A DNA stretch of 12,522 bases from the NCBI GenBank assembly GCA_026395675.1, contig JAPLYF010000039.1, forward strand, positions 1 through 12,522. The letters are read 5' to 3'. Position 1 is the stretch's first letter. Each line of letters opens with the position of its first letter. Positions 1 through 7,494 of this stretch are shown one piece after another. The notes beneath the pieces are model-generated. The model saw only the letters and a list, made by a program, of their open reading frames with translations, was not told the DNA's origin and made no database searches. Source of the DNA: Candidatus Parcubacteria bacterium. Its GTDB lineage: Bacteria; Patescibacteriota; Patescibacteriia; CAIXNZ01. The translations under genes were made by a program, and so were the position numbers.

Positions 1-1038
1 GCAATCCTGCTCTTGCCAGCTTTGCTTTATATTTTTGCAAATAAAATCAATGCCTAAAATATCAGTATTTAACAATTTTGCCAATTCCAGGGCCATTAGT
101 TTAGTGGCCGGATGCATTTCCTCAGTCACTTCAATAATATCACAGCCAGAACCCAGATTGACTTTTTCTTTTAAAATAGCCGCTTGGCCATGATCCAAAA
201 TAGAATCCAGGTTTAATCCTTGATTAGCCAGTAATTTCAAAGTAATATCATCAATTTCAATTTTATGCAAGGTACAATCTTGGCGCTCTGCCTCTCCCCT
301 AAATTCATGCTGATTTTTCAGGGCAATTAATTCGCAAACCATCAATTGGCTGTCGCCGATAATAGTCGCGGGTATTCTCTGAACAGCAAAGACATTTTTA
401 CCTATACCCGTAAGGCGATGAACAGTGCCTGGAATAAATTTTTCCACTGATCTGATATCAACCGAGACATGATTACTTAAAGAACCATCGCGGGGTTTAA
501 CCACCAGAGGAAATCCCAATTTCAAGCCGTATTTCAAGCCCCTGCTTTTGGTAAAAAAACTCTTTCCCTTGGCATAGGGCAATTGCTTTGACTTTAAAAA
601 CATTTTTAATTTGTATTTGTCATCAATTAAATCAAAATTGATTTTTTTGCCCCCCAGATTAATGGGCAGGCCCTCAAAAAAGGTGTTGTAATCTTGGAAA
701 TTTAGATAATAATTATTAAAATATTCATTTTTGTAATTAATTAAAGGCCTGATTTTTATTTGCTGATTGGCTGCTTCATCAATTAAAACCAAGGCCCTAT
801 TTATTATTTTTTTCCTGTCAAATTTATCATCAATTTTTATCACTTTTAAAACCAACAAAACTCTAAAGTAATATTGCAGCACCCAATGATCCAAGAATTT
901 ATTAAAAATCTTGAAATTGGCAAACTTATGGAAAAAAAACATTTTCAAAATTACAAAATATATTAATTCATTAATTTTATCCAGTTGATGATTAACCAAT
1001 TTGTTGTTGCAATGAAGACAGCGATATTGTTTTGCCAT
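1..1038 (-). CDS. ATP-grasp ligase, cyanophycin-synthetase-like (3' end beyond window)
   Basis: I translated this frame from the ATG at 1036-1038; it stays open for 346 codons to the window edge, so the C-terminus is missing. The N-terminus has one short zinc-knuckle-like CLHC (residues 7-10). About 150 mostly hydrophobic, aromatic-rich residues of unknown role follow. An ATP-grasp domain starts near residue 160: LVVKPRDGS is the nucleotide-binding strand and lysine, and near the end VNLGSG, VTEEMHP and LGIDFI match the order and spacing of the cyanophycin synthetase ATP-grasp core. Such enzymes join a carboxylate to an amine through an acyl phosphate, spending ATP. The substrate cannot be read: peptide or amino-acid ligase is likely, true cyanophycin synthesis is unproven. 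No Shine-Dalgarno is visible. It lies beyond the copper operon's terminator, so it should have its own promoter; it is probably unrelated to copper. Confidence 0.8.
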   Translation of the reverse strand, partial: MAKQYRCLHCNNKLVNHQLDKINELIYFVILKMFFFHKFANFKIFNKFLDHWVLQYYFRVLLVLKVIKIDDKFDRKKIINRALVLIDEAANQQIKIRPLINYKNEYFNNYYLNFQDYNTFFEGLPINLGGKKINFDLIDDKYKLKMFLKSKQLPYAKGKSFFTKSRGLKYGLKLGFPLVVKPRDGSLSNHVSVDIRSVEKFIPGTVHRLTGIGKNVFAVQRIPATIIGDSQLMVCELIALKNQHEFRGEAERQDCTLHKIEIDDITLKLLANQGLNLDSILDHGQAAILKEKVNLGSGCDIIEVTEEMHPATKLMALELAKLLNTDILGIDFICKNIKQSWQEQDC

Positions 1039-1052
1039 ATTTTTTTATTTAA

Positions 1053-1146
1053 AGCCAATAGCCATAAAGCCAATGGGCATTAGTTCTTGGTATAATTATT
1101 TATAAAATTCATTTAGCGAATGCCTAATAGCAAATGGCTAACGGCT
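1053..1146. repeat. Imperfect interrupted inverted repeat upstream of the ATP-grasp gene
   Basis: Three blocks pair in nested order: AGCC (1053-1056) with GGCT (1143-1146), TAGCCAT (1059-1065) with ATGGCTA (1134-1140), and GGCATT (1076-1081) with AATGCC (1119-1124). The interruptions are almost symmetrical (2/2 and 10/9 bases). A direct repeat AAAGCCAAT also occurs at 1051-1059 and 1066-1074. It could be a leader structure, an operator or a decayed palindromic element; nothing decides between these. Confidence 0.4.
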
Positions 1147-1164
1147 CATCATAATTTTACAACA

Positions 1165-1201
1165 AAAAACCGCCCCTGACTAATACCAAGGGCGATTTTT
1201 T
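1165..1201 (-). terminator. Rho-independent terminator of the copper operon
   Basis: CGCCC (1171-1175) pairs with GGGCG (1190-1194) around a 14-base loop. On the minus strand the stem is followed by GTTTTTTG, a good U-tract, about 20 bases after the stop codon of the permuted DsbA gene. An A/T-run on the other side makes it potentially bidirectional. Confidence 0.8.
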
Positions 1202-1216
1202 TATTCAAAGATCAAA

Positions 1217-1981
1217 TTATTTCAATCCAATTTCCGTGGCCGCGCTCTTTATCGTTTCCAAACTTAATGTATTACTATTGTTTAAAGCAAATAATTTATC
1301 GTACATTTCCCAGAATTTGCCTTGCTCATTAGCGCATTCAGAGGCTACGACCGCTGGCTTGGCAAAGGGGTGGAAACTTAAAGGAAAATGCTTAAAAACC
1401 AGAGTAACATCATTTGGATAAGCTTTTAATATCTGATCCATTGTTGTCTTATTCTTGCCACAGTAAGGGCATTGAAAATCAGAAAATTCAACTAATGTGA
1501 TCTTGCCATTTTTAGCGCCTGTCACATGATCAGATTCTATAATTTGAGGCATATCTACTTTAACGATTTTTTTTGTTGTCTGATCTTGCAAAAAAGTATC
1601 GTTAGGCGTTTTGCCTGCCAGTAATTCATCGATCAGTTGTTTGAAAGCTTCATAGGGCAAAGCCCCAGAAACTAAATAACCATTAACAAATGTAGCTGGC
1701 GTGCCCTGGACGCCTAATTGCGAACCCTCACTCTGATTGGCTTGGATCAGAGAATCATATTTGGTTGAAGCCAAACAGGTCTCAAAATTTTTGGCCACCT
1801 TGGCCGTACTTGAAGCACTGCCACCATTAGTCTGTGCCAGGCAAGCAGAACGGCCGCCTGTAAAAATGTAAATCAGCAAAGCAATTAAAGCAATGGTGCT
1901 AATAGCAGCCAAGCCAGCTGCTAAGCCAAAGATAAAGCTTTTATCTTGCATTGGATTTTTGGGCATATTATTTTCTTCCAT
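1217..1981 (-). CDS. Membrane-anchored DsbA-family thiol-disulfide oxidoreductase with circularly permuted domain
   Basis: 254 residues. One membrane helix (about 16-40) is followed by a linker and then the C-terminal half of a DsbA domain: FETCLAS (C69), the cis-proline loop GTPATF (P95) and the closing strand and helix to about 122. A linker of about 35 residues then leads into the N-terminal half: TLVEFSDFQ plus the CPYC active site (171-174), HFPLSFHP, and ECANEQGKFW (C216), ending at EIGLK. In the DsbA domain encoded at 4315-5292 the halves are in normal order. Spacings agree exactly: CPYC to the second Cys is 45 residues in both, and the third Cys to the cis-proline is 26 in both. Predicted to act outside the membrane in dithiol exchange. 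It is last in the copper operon, 76 bases after copA. No sequence for a missing C-half lies downstream, because the terminator follows at once. Confidence 0.88.
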   Translation of the reverse strand: MEENNMPKNPMQDKSFIFGLAAGLAAISTIALIALLIYIFTGGRSACLAQTNGGSASSTAKVAKNFETCLASTKYDSLIQANQSEGSQLGVQGTPATFVNGYLVSGALPYEAFKQLIDELLAGKTPNDTFLQDQTTKKIVKVDMPQIIESDHVTGAKNGKITLVEFSDFQCPYCGKNKTTMDQILKAYPNDVTLVFKHFPLSFHPFAKPAVVASECANEQGKFWEMYDKLFALNNSNTLSLETIKSAATEIGLK

Positions 1982-2005
1982 GCTTTTATGATTATTAATT
2001 AATAA

Positions 2006-2050
2006 ATTTTAACATAATAGTATTTTACTATAACCTTTATTAAAAAGCAA
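2006..2050 (-). promoter_or_regulatory. Possible internal promoter and small palindrome before the permuted DsbA gene
   Basis: The 76-base gap between copA and the last gene is the longest inside the operon. On the minus strand it holds TTGCTT (2045-2050), a 17-base spacer and TAAAAT (2022-2027), plus an extended -10 TGTTAAAAT (2006-2014). A perfect 6-bp palindrome, ATAGTA-TTT-TACTAT, covers 2017-2031 and overlaps the first -10. In so AT-rich a gap such matches can arise by chance. Confidence 0.3.
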
Positions 2051-2057
2051 GAATTAA

Positions 2058-4295
2058 TTAGAGTTTTATATTTTTTAACCTTAATGAATTTAAAACCACA
2101 AAAATTGAGCTGAAAGCCATGGTGCCAGCGGCAATCATGGGCGAAAGCAAAATGCCAAATGACGGATGTAAAACTCCTGCCGCAATTGGGATGCCCAAAA
2201 TATTATAAATAAAAGCCCAGAATAAATTGCCCTTGATTGTAGCCATTGTTTTTTTGCTTAAGATAATTGCCTTAACAACCTTGCTAATATCCCCTTTTAA
2301 AACAACTATATTGGCTGATTCAATGGCCACATCTGTTCCTGTCCCCATGGCAATGCCCACATTGGACTGCATTAAAGCTGGCGCGTCATTGATGCCATCG
2401 CCTACCATGCCAACCTTTTTGCCTTGCGCTTGCAATTCTTTAACTTTGTTTAATTTATCTTCTGGCTTAACCTTGCCATACCATTCTTTAATATCCAATA
2501 AATGCGCCACGACCTCTGCTGTTTTAAGATTATCACCAGTCATTAAAATCGGCTTGATATTTAATTCTTTAAGCTTATCAATGGCTTTTTTCGCATCTTC
2601 CTTGATGGTGTCAGAAATTGAAATAAAACCCAGATAATTTTTATCAGCTAAAATTAAGACAGTTCGGCCATTATTTTCTTCTGCAGCGATTTTGCTTTGT
2701 GCTTCATTAGGCAAAGAAATATTATGTTCAACTAAAAGTTCGTGGTTGCCTAAATAATATGTTTGATTAGCAATCTTGCCAGTCACCCCCCTGCCAATCT
2801 TGGCAGAAAAATTTTCTACTCGATCTGGCGTAAATTTATATTCTTCAGCTTTTTTCACTATGGCTAAAGCCAATGGATGTTCGGATTTTTTTTCTAAGGC
2901 ATAAGCAAGCTGCAATGTTTTTTCATCTGAAAAATTTACAACTTGGGGCTTGCCTTCAGTTAATGTCCCGGTTTTATCAAAAATTAAAACATCCAAACCC
3001 TGCACTTTTTCCAAGCTTTCAGCATCTTTAATCAAAATCCCCTCCTCAGCACCCTTTCCCGTGCCAACCATTATGGCTGTGGGCGTAGCCAAACCCAAGG
3101 CGCAGGGACAGGCAATAATTAAGACAGTTACTCCGACAATTAAAGCAAAAGCAAAGCCCGGGCCATAAATTAACCAAATTACAAAACTAAATGCAGCAAT
3201 ACTAATAACTGTTGGCACAAAATAGCCGGAAATTATGTCAGCTAACCTTTGAATAGGCGCTTTTGACCCTTGGGCATCTTCAACTAATTTAATTATTTGA
3301 GCCAAGGCGGTTTGTTTGCCAACCTTCTCTACTTTAAACGTAAAAGAACCCATTTTGTTAATGGTCGCGCCAATAACTTTGTCCCCTATTTTTTTATCAA
3401 CTGGCAAACTCTCACCAGTAATCATGCTTTCATCAATGGCTGATTCGCCTTCCATAATTTCACCGTCAACTGGAATTTTCTCGCCTGGCTTAACAATAAT
3501 CAAATCACCAACTTTAACTTCTTCTATTGGTATTTCTTTCTCTATATTATCAACCAAAACTCTGGCAGTCTTAGCCTGCAGTTTAATCAAGCGCTTAATT
3601 GCTTCAGAAGCTTTGCCTTTGGCGCGCGCTTCTAAAAAGCGGCCTAAAATAATCAGGGTTAAAATTACTGAAGAAGTATCAAAATAAACCATTGCTTCTT
3701 GGCCAGCGCCAGTAAAAAATTGCGGGAACAAAGTCGCGACTAAAGAAAAAATATAGGCAGCTGAAGTACCGACCGCAATTAAAGTGTCCATGTTAGCATT
3801 AAATCTTTTTAAACCAGCCCAAGCGCTTTTATAAAACTGGGAACCCAGCCAAATTTGGACTGGGGTTGCTAATAAAAGCATAATCGTATTCATTGTTTGC
3901 GCTGATAAATTTTTCAGGCCTGGGATTAAAAAATAATTGGATAAAAACATGATAATGGCAGACATTATAATGCCAAAAATCATTTTATTTTTTAATCTTT
4001 TAATTTCCTCTGTTTTAAGCATGGCCGCATGATCGTGTCCAGACATACCCATCCCAGGCATCTTTTCATCATCGGCAATTAATTTATAATTGCCAACGCT
4101 AGAAGCTGCCTTTTGCAAATCTGCTTCAGGAATTTCTTTTTCCAAATCAAGACTGACTTTTTCTGTGGCATAATTAACCACTGCCTTTTTTACACCAGGC
4201 ACTTTGTTTAATTTTTTCTCTATATTTATCGCACAAGCCGCACAATCCATACCTTGCACAAAATAGGTTTTTTTAATATTTGAATTATTTTCCAT
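2058..4295 (-). CDS. copA: Copper(I)-translocating P1B-type ATPase
   Basis: 745 residues, usual length for a bacterial CopA with one metal-binding domain. An N-terminal HMA domain carries GMDCAAC (C18, C21). A Met/His-rich linker follows (residues 79-92, four Met and two His), which could bind copper. The core has the actuator loop TGES (293-296), the intramembrane CPC (C396, C398), the phosphorylation site DKTGT (D440), the SEHPLA nucleotide-domain histidine (H473) and GDGIND (D633, D637). Near the C-terminus an FIYN helix and an MAFSS helix match the copper-subgroup signature, which argues against Zn/Cd/Pb export. It hydrolyses ATP to move Cu(I) from cytosol outwards. It is the fifth gene of the CsoR-controlled operon, 19 bases after the HMA-DsbA fusion gene. 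No Shine-Dalgarno is visible before the start. Confidence 0.97.
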   Translation of the reverse strand: MENNSNIKKTYFVQGMDCAACAINIEKKLNKVPGVKKAVVNYATEKVSLDLEKEIPEADLQKAASSVGNYKLIADDEKMPGMGMSGHDHAAMLKTEEIKRLKNKMIFGIIMSAIIMFLSNYFLIPGLKNLSAQTMNTIMLLLATPVQIWLGSQFYKSAWAGLKRFNANMDTLIAVGTSAAYIFSLVATLFPQFFTGAGQEAMVYFDTSSVILTLIILGRFLEARAKGKASEAIKRLIKLQAKTARVLVDNIEKEIPIEEVKVGDLIIVKPGEKIPVDGEIMEGESAIDESMITGESLPVDKKIGDKVIGATINKMGSFTFKVEKVGKQTALAQIIKLVEDAQGSKAPIQRLADIISGYFVPTVISIAAFSFVIWLIYGPGFAFALIVGVTVLIIACPCALGLATPTAIMVGTGKGAEEGILIKDAESLEKVQGLDVLIFDKTGTLTEGKPQVVNFSDEKTLQLAYALEKKSEHPLALAIVKKAEEYKFTPDRVENFSAKIGRGVTGKIANQTYYLGNHELLVEHNISLPNEAQSKIAAEENNGRTVLILADKNYLGFISISDTIKEDAKKAIDKLKELNIKPILMTGDNLKTAEVVAHLLDIKEWYGKVKPEDKLNKVKELQAQGKKVGMVGDGINDAPALMQSNVGIAMGTGTDVAIESANIVVLKGDISKVVKAIILSKKTMATIKGNLFWAFIYNILGIPIAAGVLHPSFGILLSPMIAAGTMAFSSIFVVLNSLRLKNIKL

Positions 4296-4314
4296 AAAAT
4301 TAATTTAATTATCT

Positions 4315-5292
4315 TTATTTTAATATACTATCTATTATTTGTGCAAATGAATCATAAGGCAAAGCGCCTGAGACTAATTGGCCATTAATAAATGTCGCTG
4401 GCGTGCCTTTTACACCCTTGGACTGGCCTTCTTGTTCTTCAGCATTAACTTTATCTGCATATTTATCAGTATCTAAACAATTATTAAATTGTTTAGCATT
4501 CAAGCCCAAATCTATAGCCCAAGTTTTAAATTTATCGAGACTAAAACCAGATGATTGGTTATCAAACAGCTTATCATGGTATTGCCAAAATTTTCCTTGC
4601 TCTGCAGCGCAGGCTGCTGCTTCAGCTGCTTTTTGGGCATTTGGATGAAAACTTAAAGGAAAATACTTATAAACTAATCTTACTTTGCCTTCGTATTTGC
4701 TTAAAATATCTTTAAATGTCGGATAGATCTTGCCGCAATAAGGACATTCAAAATCAGAGTATTCAACTAAGGTTATCGGAGCATTAAAATTGCCGCGCAC
4801 ATTATCATCCTTCGTAATATTAAATGTTTGAATTGTATTTTTATCAGGGGCAGTTGGCGCTGGTGCATTTTGGCTAGGCTGAGCTACTGGGTTTGTTGGT
4901 GGCAAAACTGTTTTTTCGCTAGATGCACTGCTACTAGAATTTTGAGAAAGTGCTCCCCAGATAATTAAACCAATAATAGAAAAACTAACCAAACTAACTC
5001 CTAAACCATAAGCAAATGATTTTTTAGCTGATAAATCCGGCTGACTAGATATTTTTGTTTGTGCCCCATCAGCCTCATCAATTTCCTGAGCGCTATAATC
5101 ACCGGCTGAATTAACAGCCTGAAAAATATCATTTTTAGTGATCTTATTTTCATCATAAGCGACTACTACCTTATAGGTTTCATCATTAACTTTTGCGCTA
5201 ATAACCCCAGGCTGTTCTTGCAACTTATCTTCAATTAAGATTGCACAAGAATGGCAATGCATGCCTTTAATCTGAAATTTTATTTTTTGCAT
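4315..5292 (-). CDS. HMA copper-binding domain fused to a membrane-anchored DsbA-type oxidoreductase
   Basis: 325 residues. Residues 1-70 are an HMA metal-binding domain with GMHCHSC (C13, C16), the CopZ/Atx1-like Cu(I) site. A charged linker and one membrane helix (about 93-114) follow, then a Ser/Pro/Ala-rich spacer to about 155. Residues 160-325 are a complete DsbA domain: CPYC (183-186), PLSFHP, a second cysteine pair (C228, C272) that may form a structural disulfide, and the cis-proline loop GTPATF (P298). By this topology the HMA domain is cytosolic and the DsbA domain external. Both domains are confidently assigned; the joint role is inferred, for example Cu(I) sensing or handover coupled to outside thiol chemistry. 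It sits between the HMA-SafE-cupredoxin gene and copA in the operon. The DsbA domain is the normal-order paralogue of the permuted one. Confidence 0.92.
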   Translation of the reverse strand: MQKIKFQIKGMHCHSCAILIEDKLQEQPGVISAKVNDETYKVVVAYDENKITKNDIFQAVNSAGDYSAQEIDEADGAQTKISSQPDLSAKKSFAYGLGVSLVSFSIIGLIIWGALSQNSSSSASSEKTVLPPTNPVAQPSQNAPAPTAPDKNTIQTFNITKDDNVRGNFNAPITLVEYSDFECPYCGKIYPTFKDILSKYEGKVRLVYKYFPLSFHPNAQKAAEAAACAAEQGKFWQYHDKLFDNQSSGFSLDKFKTWAIDLGLNAKQFNNCLDTDKYADKVNAEEQEGQSKGVKGTPATFINGQLVSGALPYDSFAQIIDSILK

Positions 5293-5323
5293 ATTTTTTT
5301 AAAAATTATTTATTAATTATTTA

Positions 5324-7066
5324 TTAATTTCGTGCTGCTCCGCAGCTGTTGCCTCCACCCCCTCCGCAACCGCACCCTCGTGCGCCTGAAGGGACAGGGG
5401 CAGCAGCTGGATCGCTGCTGCTATTTAAGGCTGTTGGGTTAGATACGCTATCAGCACTAACTACTTCTATAATGCCTGAGATCATGCCCATCCAACAGCT
5501 GAATTTGAATTTGCCGACTTTGTCTGGCGTAAATTCTTTAATACTGGTTTGGCCAGGTGTTAAGCTTATTTGATCGCTAAATAGGCCCTGAGAAATAATA
5601 GCATTTGTACAACCGCTCGTGCCTTTATCAGTTACTTCCCATTTAACTGGCACCCCGACTCTGACTTTTAAATTATTGGGAGTATAGCCGTAAGAAGAAG
5701 CATCCATTTTGAGTATTTGTTTGCCATCAACAATTGGCGGCAAATCACTATTATCCTGAACTACATTTGAATTATTACTAGATAATTGACTGGTTTTAGC
5801 AAAAACATCATTAAAGCTCGGTAGACCTAAAACATTTAATTGGGAATTAACATTAAAAATGGCAAAAAACAAAACTATAACACCAGCGACTTTTAAAAAA
5901 GTAGCTGACCGGCTAGGTTTGGCTGAAAATTTAATTGAAGAGAGTCCAATAGCTAAAAGCATTGGCACAGTCCCCAAGGCAAAAAGAAACATAATTAAAC
6001 CACCCTGCAAAGCACTGCCTGATAGCAAAGCTAAACCTTGGGCTGTGATTGTAAATCCACAGGGCAAGAAAAAAGTACCCGCACCCATTAAAGCCGGCAT
6101 ATATCGACCACTGAATTTAGTTTCATCTGCAATGCTTTTAGTAATAAATTTCGGCATAGTCAGCTGAAATTTTTGTAAAGATTTAACACCAAGCATTTGC
6201 AAGGCCAGCAAAAACATTAAAATTGAAATAATGATTACTAAAAATGAAGTGAAGGCAAAAGAAATTTGCAATTTACTGCCAATGCTGCCAAGGACTGCGC
6301 CTAGAATGCCATAAGAAGCTAATCTGCCAAAATTAAATAATAAATGTGGCTGCATTTTTTGCCAGGTTGAATCAGCATTATTGTAAAGTTCAAGCCATTG
6401 TTTAGACATAGATAAGATAATGCCGCCGACCAAAGCAGCGCAGGAAGAAAGACCAGCAAAAATTCCCAAAAGAAAAAAAGCTGGCAATGAAGATTGAGAA
6501 CTGACATTAACCCACGAAGCAATCCCTAATTTGTTTAGTAAAATAAAAGCAGCAATTACTAAGCCAGCGATAACAATTGTTTTGTAGATATTATTAGATG
6601 AATTTTCCGGTTCTTTTATCGCTTGCTCAGAAAATGTATAACCAGAGTCCTTAAATATCTTATTTAAATGCTCAATCCCAGGCCTTTTATTGACATACTC
6701 AATTAAAATTTGGCCTTTGCTAGTGGATGCTTCCACTGATTTAACATTTTCAATTTTAAGCAGTTTTTTCTCTATTAAAATTTCGCAAGAAGCGCAATGC
6801 ATGCCTTTGACATAATAAGTATGGTCCTTAATTACCGGCTTATCATCTATTTCCAATTTTGCACCAGCATAACCCAAATCCTGAATTAATCCCATAATTT
6901 TTTCTGAGCTAATTTTATCAGCATTATAATCTATTTGACCCCCGCCTGTTTGCTCATCTATTTTTATGGAATTAATACCGTCCATAATTTCGATTTCTGT
7001 TTCTAATTTGGCTTTATTCTCTATGGAAATCGGGCTGGAAATGTTTAAATTAATTTTTTGAATCAT
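5324..7066 (-). CDS. HMA-HMA-DsbD/SafE-like membrane protein with C-terminal cupredoxin domain and Cys-rich tail
   Basis: 580 residues. Residues 3-72 resemble an HMA fold without its CxxC (degenerate). Residues 82-150 are an intact HMA domain with GMHCASC (C91, C94). A membrane helix (about 163-180) is followed by a multi-helix DsbD_2/SafE-type region (194-410) with two membrane cysteines, GLSSC (C209) and LPCGF (C336), placed like the redox pair that carries electrons across the membrane in DsbD/CcdA. Residues 445-537 form a cupredoxin domain with candidate ligands C486, C524, M526 and M528 and no histidine. The tail (561-580) is Gly-rich with C565, C567 and C575. Likely role: metal binding on both sides of the membrane plus transmembrane reducing power; family assignment is firm, mechanism is inference. 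Start chosen at the first ATG, 16 bases after the preceding gene; no Shine-Dalgarno. Confidence 0.9.
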   Translation of the reverse strand: MIQKINLNISSPISIENKAKLETEIEIMDGINSIKIDEQTGGGQIDYNADKISSEKIMGLIQDLGYAGAKLEIDDKPVIKDHTYYVKGMHCASCEILIEKKLLKIENVKSVEASTSKGQILIEYVNKRPGIEHLNKIFKDSGYTFSEQAIKEPENSSNNIYKTIVIAGLVIAAFILLNKLGIASWVNVSSQSSLPAFFLLGIFAGLSSCAALVGGIILSMSKQWLELYNNADSTWQKMQPHLLFNFGRLASYGILGAVLGSIGSKLQISFAFTSFLVIIISILMFLLALQMLGVKSLQKFQLTMPKFITKSIADETKFSGRYMPALMGAGTFFLPCGFTITAQGLALLSGSALQGGLIMFLFALGTVPMLLAIGLSSIKFSAKPSRSATFLKVAGVIVLFFAIFNVNSQLNVLGLPSFNDVFAKTSQLSSNNSNVVQDNSDLPPIVDGKQILKMDASSYGYTPNNLKVRVGVPVKWEVTDKGTSGCTNAIISQGLFSDQISLTPGQTSIKEFTPDKVGKFKFSCWMGMISGIIEVVSADSVSNPTALNSSSDPAAAPVPSGARGCGCGGGGGNSCGAARN

Positions 7067-7082
7067 AAATATTTTTTATTTA

Positions 7083-7493
7083 TTAATTATTATTTATTTT
7101 ACTGCTATTTGTCTGGTTAATAAGGCAATATGGGCTATTTTTTGAATCTTCATGATTAGTTGAAGAACAAACGCCTTTTTTACATTGAGGACAGGGTTCT
7201 TCACCTCTGGCAATAAAATCATCACAAAAGCATTTACCCGGCTGGTTATAATTCCATTTAGTAGGCCCATCATAACACATTGTACATGGCGGCTCAATAC
7301 AACATTTATAATCGCCCCTTTTTTCTGCTAATTTAATTGCTAAGGCGCGATCTTGAGTAATTGTGCTATACATTTCTTCTGGGGTTAAATCTGCAAACTT
7401 GGGATTAAAATGAGCATAGACAAAATAACCAGCACTGAAGCTCAAACCAGTTAAAGTAAAAAATACAAATAAGCCTAAAACTTTCTTAACCAT
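7083..7493 (-). CDS. Membrane-anchored protein with ten cysteines (function unknown)
   Basis: 136 residues. An N-terminal hydrophobic helix (about 4-27) is an uncleaved anchor or signal peptide; there is no lipobox. The rest should be external. Ten cysteines lie in a compact block: CC (64-65), CTMC (70-73), CFC (88-90), CPQC (101-104), then C109 and C123, with tryptophan 80 between. The pattern suggests binding of soft metals such as Cu(I), or a disulfide-rich fold that would be a client of the DsbA proteins of the same operon. I recognise similar small Cys-rich proteins beside copA in candidate-phyla genomes but know no function. Its ATG follows the csoR stop codon after one base (TAATATG), so translation is probably coupled to csoR. 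An overlapping frame at 7094-7297 is a shadow. Confidence 0.85.
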   Translation of the reverse strand: MVKKVLGLFVFFTLTGLSFSAGYFVYAHFNPKFADLTPEEMYSTITQDRALAIKLAEKRGDYKCCIEPPCTMCYDGPTKWNYNQPGKCFCDDFIARGEEPCPQCKKGVCSSTNHEDSKNSPYCLINQTNSSKINNN

Positions 7494-7494
7494 A

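Noticed and set aside
1217..1981. Frameshift or truncation of an ordinary DsbA instead of permutation
   Set aside because: The C-half is present upstream within the same open frame, and the 40 bases after the stop hold a terminator, not a lost C-half. One unbroken frame covers the membrane helix and both halves.
2227..6167. Plus-strand open frames over copA and the fusion genes (for example 2227-2637, 3316-3687, 5349-5573, 5859-6167)
   Set aside because: They are antisense to genes with strong family motifs, have low-complexity products and no ribosome binding sites; they are mirror-frame shadows.
6319..6522. Minus-strand frame inside the SafE-like membrane region
   Set aside because: It is the out-of-frame reading of a hydrophobic stretch, so its hydrophobic product is expected by chance.
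7094..7297. Second minus-strand frame inside the ten-Cys gene
   Set aside because: It lies wholly inside a well-supported gene in another frame and has no recognisable features.
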